From contig JAFAAP010000058.1 in the NCBI GenBank assembly GCA_023426505.1, positions 1-18,034 of the forward strand: a stretch of DNA of 18,034 bases, read 5' to 3'. Shown here piece by piece: positions 15,581 to 18,034 of the stretch (its first letter is position 1; each line of letters opens with the position of its first letter). The stretch comes from Pseudomonadota bacterium (GTDB lineage: Bacteria; Pseudomonadota; Alphaproteobacteria; Rhizobiales; Beijerinckiaceae). The notes below the pieces were generated by a model that ran no database searches, had not been told where the DNA came from, and worked only from the letters and a program-made list of their open reading frames with translations. The position numbers were made by a program, and so were the translations under genes.

Positions 15581-15622
15581 GCCTGGATCCGGCCCACCGA
15601 TCAGGATGTGAAAAGCCCTTAA

Positions 15623-15665
15623 GACCAGTATGGACAGAGGGCGACCAATATGAGACCAGTTATGG
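15623..15665. promoter_or_regulatory. Three GACCA-type direct repeats upstream of the phosphatase gene
   Basis: GACCAGTATGG (15623-15633), GACCAATATGA (15643-15653) and GACCAGTTATGG (15654-15665) are spaced 20 and 11 bp, about two turns and one turn. The first and third contain CCA-N3/4-TGG half-palindromes. They fill the short gap between pobA and the next gene, whose GTG starts at 15667. They look like a regulator binding cluster for the downstream transporter unit. Which protein binds is unknown, and no candidate regulator gene is in view. Confidence 0.5.
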
Positions 15666-15666
15666 C

Positions 15667-16539
15667 GTGAACCAGACTGGCCTCCATTCCCGCTTCCGAT
15701 TGCTGCATCGGCAATCCGTGCCCGGAACCCACGTCAACGAGGACGGGGCGGGATTGCACGGCCACGCGGCTTGGATCATCGACGGAGCGACCGGGGTCTC
15801 GGACCGCAAGTTGACCTCGGGCGGCTCCGATGCGGCATGGCTCGCCGGGGCGATCGACGAGAGGTTGACGCAGCTCGCCTCGAACGGCGGGTCGGAGCAT
15901 CTCGACCACCTCGAGCACAGCGTCCGTGGCGCCTTCGAGGCCGAGACCGCCCATGCGGAAATGCCCGGCGACGAACACGCCCCCTCGGCCTGCCTCGGCT
16001 TCCTCCGCCTCCACGGCCGAGCGGGGGACGGGCTGCTGCGCCTCGAAGGGCATTTCCTGGGCGATGTGGTCGCCCTGGTGCCGACCGAGAGCGGCATCGT
16101 CCGGTGGACGGACGAGCGCTCCAAGCCCTTCGAGCGCCGGACCCTGGCTGTCCTCGAAGGCGCGAGCCGCGAGCCCGGCGCTATGCCGGAGGCGGTGAGG
16201 CGGCAGATCCAGGAGAACCGGACCAGGCTGAACCATCCGGAAGGGTACTGGGTGGTGAACCCGCGCCGCCCCTGGGCCGGCCGCCAATTGCGCTTCGAGG
16301 CCGCGATCGCGCCCGGGCAGCCGGTGGTGCTGGCGACGGACGGCTTCATGCGGCTCGTGGACGTGTTCGCCGCCTATTCGGATGCCTCGCTCCATGCCAG
16401 CCTGTCGGCCGGGGAGGGGGAACGTCTCATGCAGGAGCTGCGCTGGCGTGAGCGCGAGGACACGCGGGCGGGACGCTACCCGAGGGTCAAGATCCACGAC
16501 GACGCCACGGTCCTCGTGGTGGCGCCCGAACACGATTGA
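15667..16539 (+). CDS. PP2C-like serine/threonine phosphatase domain protein
   Basis: About 290 residues from GTG 15667; there is no in-frame ATG nearby and no clear ribosome site, so the start is uncertain (TTG 15700 and GTG 15718 are alternatives that would still keep the catalytic core). PP2C metal-binding motifs occur in order: HVNEDG (Asp26), AAWIIDGATG (Asp39/Gly40), a central LGD (Asp133), VVLATDGFMRLVD (Asp225/Gly226) and HDDATVLVV (Asp278/Asp279). Such Mn/Mg-dependent phosphatases remove phosphate from Ser/Thr. No regulatory, membrane or response-regulator domain is attached. It begins just after the GACCA repeats and is followed, after a strong hairpin, by a sugar-type binding protein gene, suggesting one transcription unit. 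A specific role with that transporter is not established. Confidence 0.75.
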   Translation: MNQTGLHSRFRLLHRQSVPGTHVNEDGAGLHGHAAWIIDGATGVSDRKLTSGGSDAAWLAGAIDERLTQLASNGGSEHLDHLEHSVRGAFEAETAHAEMPGDEHAPSACLGFLRLHGRAGDGLLRLEGHFLGDVVALVPTESGIVRWTDERSKPFERRTLAVLEGASREPGAMPEAVRRQIQENRTRLNHPEGYWVVNPRRPWAGRQLRFEAAIAPGQPVVLATDGFMRLVDVFAAYSDASLHASLSAGEGERLMQELRWREREDTRAGRYPRVKIHDDATVLVVAPEHD

Positions 16540-16546
16540 CGGAATT

Positions 16547-16578
16547 CCGCAGGGCAGGCCCGAACGGAGGCCCTGCGG
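16547..16578 (+). promoter_or_regulatory. RNA hairpin just upstream of the sugar-binding-protein gene
   Basis: A perfect 9-bp stem CCGCAGGGC (16547-16555) / GCCCTGCGG (16570-16578) encloses a 14-base loop and ends 2 bases before the strong GGAGGAAGGA ribosome site. There is no T-run, so termination is unlikely; protection or processing of the mRNA 5' end is more plausible. Confidence 0.6.
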
Positions 16579-16598
16579 TGGGAGGAAGGACTTCAACG

Positions 16599-17861
16599 AT
16601 GAGGGAACTCAAGATGAAACTGACGAGACGACTTCTGCTCGGCGCCGCTGCTGGCGGCTACCTGCTCTCGGCCGGCGCCGCAATGGCCAAGACCGAGCTG
16701 ACCTTCTGGAGCTGGCGCCAGGAAGACAAGGCCTTCTACAACGAGATCATCAAGAAGTTTCAGGAGAAGGAGCCTGAGATCTCGGTCAAGTTCGAGACCT
16801 ACGCGCCCGAGAACTACCAGACGATTCTCTCCACGGCGCTTGCCGCCGGCCGCGGCCCGGACGTGATCCAGGTCCGCGCCTACGGCAACCTCGAGACGAT
16901 CGCGACGCCGGGCTACCTGCTGGCGCTCGACAAGCAGAACGTGCCGGAGATCGCGAACTTCCCGGAGGCCGCCCTTGCGGCCGAGACCCTGCGATCGGAC
17001 GGCAAGGTCTATGCGGTTCCCTTCGCGATGCAGACCCAGCTCGTAGTCTACAACAAGAAGATCTTCAAGGATAACGGCCTCAACCCGCCGAAGACCTGGG
17101 ACGAGTTGATGAGCGTCGCCCAGGCCCTGAAGGCGAAGAACATCAGCCCCTTCGCCAACGGCACCGCGACCGCGTGGCAGAACGAGACCATCGTCGGCGG
17201 CCTCCTGTCCTCCATGCTCGGCAAGCAGTTCGAGGAGGACATCGTCTCCGGCAAGGCGAACTTCACCGACCCGCGCTTCGTCAACGCCCTGACGAAGCTG
17301 AAGGAGGTGAGCCAGTACTTCTCGCCGAACTTCACCGGCGTCGACTATCCGTCCTCGCAGCAGCTCTTCGTGGCGGGACGCGGCGCGATGTTCGCCGGCG
17401 GCTCCTACGAGATCGCCAACTTCAAGAACCAGAACCCCACGCTCGACCTCGGCGTGTTCCCGGCTCCGGTGCTGAAGGCGGGCGACCAGGCGCTCGTCGC
17501 CACCTACTATGACGGCGGCTACGCGGTGAACGCCAAGTCGGACAAGAAGGACGCGGCGCTCAAGTTCGTCCGCTTCCTGGCGACGCCGGAATACGGCACG
17601 GCCTTCACGAACCAGCTGAAGAACCTGTCGCCGATCAAGGGCATCAAGATCGAGGATCCGATCACCCAGGAGGTGGCGAAGCTCGCTGAGAATTCCATGT
17701 CCTACCTGATGCTCGTGCGCTTCCGCTACCAGGAGCCGAGCGGCTCGGTACTCCTGCAGTCGAACGTCCAGAAGATGCTCGCCGGTCAGCAGACGCCGGA
17801 GCAGGCGGCAGCCGAGATCAACAAGAGCATCGCGACCTCCTACAAGCCCTTCCAGAAGTAA
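16599..17861 (+). CDS. Sugar-type ABC transporter binding protein (family 1)
   Basis: 420 residues from ATG 16599, which lies 8 bases after GGAGGAAGGA; ATG 16614, five codons on, is also possible. The N-terminus is an export signal: MKLTRRLLLG, then a hydrophobic Ala/Gly/Leu stretch ending AAMA before KTELTFWSW. The TRRLLL may be a twin-arginine (Tat) signal, but Sec export is equally possible. The mature chain has the MalE/UgpB-like layout: LTFWSWRQED, FETYAPENYQTIL, GRGPDVIQVRAYGN, VPFAMQTQLVVYNKKIFKDNGL, PPKTWDELM and GRGAMFAGGSYEIANF. It collects a carbohydrate or related polar solute in the periplasm; the substrate cannot be told from the sequence. It is followed by a stem-loop and a permease gene, so it belongs to a CUT1-type importer. 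No functional link to the aromatic genes is evident. Confidence 0.88.
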   Translation: MRELKMKLTRRLLLGAAAGGYLLSAGAAMAKTELTFWSWRQEDKAFYNEIIKKFQEKEPEISVKFETYAPENYQTILSTALAAGRGPDVIQVRAYGNLETIATPGYLLALDKQNVPEIANFPEAALAAETLRSDGKVYAVPFAMQTQLVVYNKKIFKDNGLNPPKTWDELMSVAQALKAKNISPFANGTATAWQNETIVGGLLSSMLGKQFEEDIVSGKANFTDPRFVNALTKLKEVSQYFSPNFTGVDYPSSQQLFVAGRGAMFAGGSYEIANFKNQNPTLDLGVFPAPVLKAGDQALVATYYDGGYAVNAKSDKKDAALKFVRFLATPEYGTAFTNQLKNLSPIKGIKIEDPITQEVAKLAENSMSYLMLVRFRYQEPSGSVLLQSNVQKMLAGQQTPEQAAAEINKSIATSYKPFQK

Positions 17862-17877
17862 GGCTTCGACTTAAAAG

Positions 17878-17904
17878 GGGCGGCGGGCGACAGGTCCGCC
17901 GCCC
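17878..17904 (+). promoter_or_regulatory. Stem-loop between binding protein and permease (attenuator-like)
   Basis: A perfect 9-bp GC stem GGGCGGCGG (17878-17886) / CCGCCGCCC (17896-17904) with a 9-base loop, preceded by AAAA and followed only by TTT. The short T-run and the permease start 22 bases later suggest partial termination or mRNA protection that favours the binding protein over the membrane subunits. Confidence 0.65.
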
Positions 17905-17925
17905 TTTCCTGAAGGTTTTCAGTCC

Positions 17926-18034
17926 ATGCCCGTCTCGCCCAAGCAGGCCCGAACCCTGAAGCATCGCAGCTGGGTGGCGTTTCTCGTCGTCCCGCCCATC
18001 GTCTTCATGTCGTTGTTCGTCGTCTATCCAATCC
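17926..18034 (+). CDS. Sugar-type ABC transporter permease, N-terminal fragment (MalF/UgpA-like)
   Basis: The first 36 codons before the window edge read MPVSPKQARTLKHRSWVAFL, then VVPPIVFMSLFVVYPI. A short basic cytoplasmic tail followed by a hydrophobic helix with a Pro-Pro and a terminal YP is the standard start of CUT1 permeases. The position straight after a sugar-type binding protein supports this. The ribosome site is not strong (GAAGG at 17911-17915, 10 bases upstream). Confidence 0.75.
   Translation, partial: MPVSPKQARTLKHRSWVAFLVVPPIVFMSLFVVYPI

Noticed and set aside
15581..15600. Possible terminator after pobA (GGCC ... GGCC)
   Set aside because: Only four self-complementary bases with an unfavourable loop and no T-run.

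Overview
The window is GC-rich, with dense operons, short overlaps and strong G/C third-position bias. Its gene content points to an alphaproteobacterium, most likely Hyphomicrobiales (a Microvirga/Methylobacterium-like soil or plant-associated organism). That placement is inferred from gene content and protein style; no rRNA or other taxonomic marker is present. Most of the window is one coherent system that takes up and degrades protocatechuate / 4-hydroxybenzoate through the beta-ketoadipate pathway.

Layout. (1) 1-942, minus: a cut-off RNase H-like gene and, overlapping its start by 4 bp, a DEDDh exonuclease with a BRCT tail. (2) 1054-1836, minus: an IclR-family regulator of the PcaR/PcaU type, divergent from the main operon. 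A three-repeat operator that looks like a PcaU/PcaR site lies between them (1905-1943). (3) 2015-13157, plus: a 13-gene operon. It starts with a five-gene branched-chain-amino-acid-type (HAAT) ABC importer (binding protein, two permeases, two ATPases), followed by pcaD, pcaC, pcaH, pcaG, a CoA-transferase pair (pcaIJ, of the larger CatIJ/glutaconate type), pcaF and pcaB. Together these cover every step from import of the aromatic acid to succinyl-CoA plus acetyl-CoA. (4) 13167-14261, minus: an AraC-family regulator (pobR type) followed by a 55-residue protein with two CxxCxGxG motifs, like half of a DnaJ zinc finger. (5) 14411-15580, plus: pobA, which turns 4-hydroxybenzoate into protocatechuate and so feeds the pca operon. 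Three TTGTCC repeats lie in the pobR-pobA gap. (6) 15667-18034, plus: apparently a separate unit with a PP2C-like phosphatase, a sugar-type ABC binding protein flanked by strong hairpins, and the first 36 codons of its inner-membrane permease.

How it works together. PobA makes protocatechuate. The ABC importer probably brings in protocatechuate or a close relative, as the HAAT-type PcaMNVWX system does in Sinorhizobium. PcaHG opens the ring, PcaB, PcaC and PcaD convert the product to beta-ketoadipate, PcaIJ adds CoA, and PcaF cleaves the thioester. Control seems split: an IclR protein for the pca/transport operon and an AraC protein for pobA. No LysR-type pcaQ is visible, although that is the usual regulator in rhizobia.

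The pathway itself is well known. The parts most worth following up are the DnaJ-zinc-finger microprotein tied to the pob regulator, the regulatory repeats in three intergenic regions, the CatIJ-type transferase, the terminator-less convergent junction at 13157/13167, and the RNA hairpins around both binding-protein genes. No tRNA, rRNA, CRISPR array or complete mobile element was seen. No gene-free stretch exceeds 300 bases; the longest is the 178-bp pcaR-importer gap.
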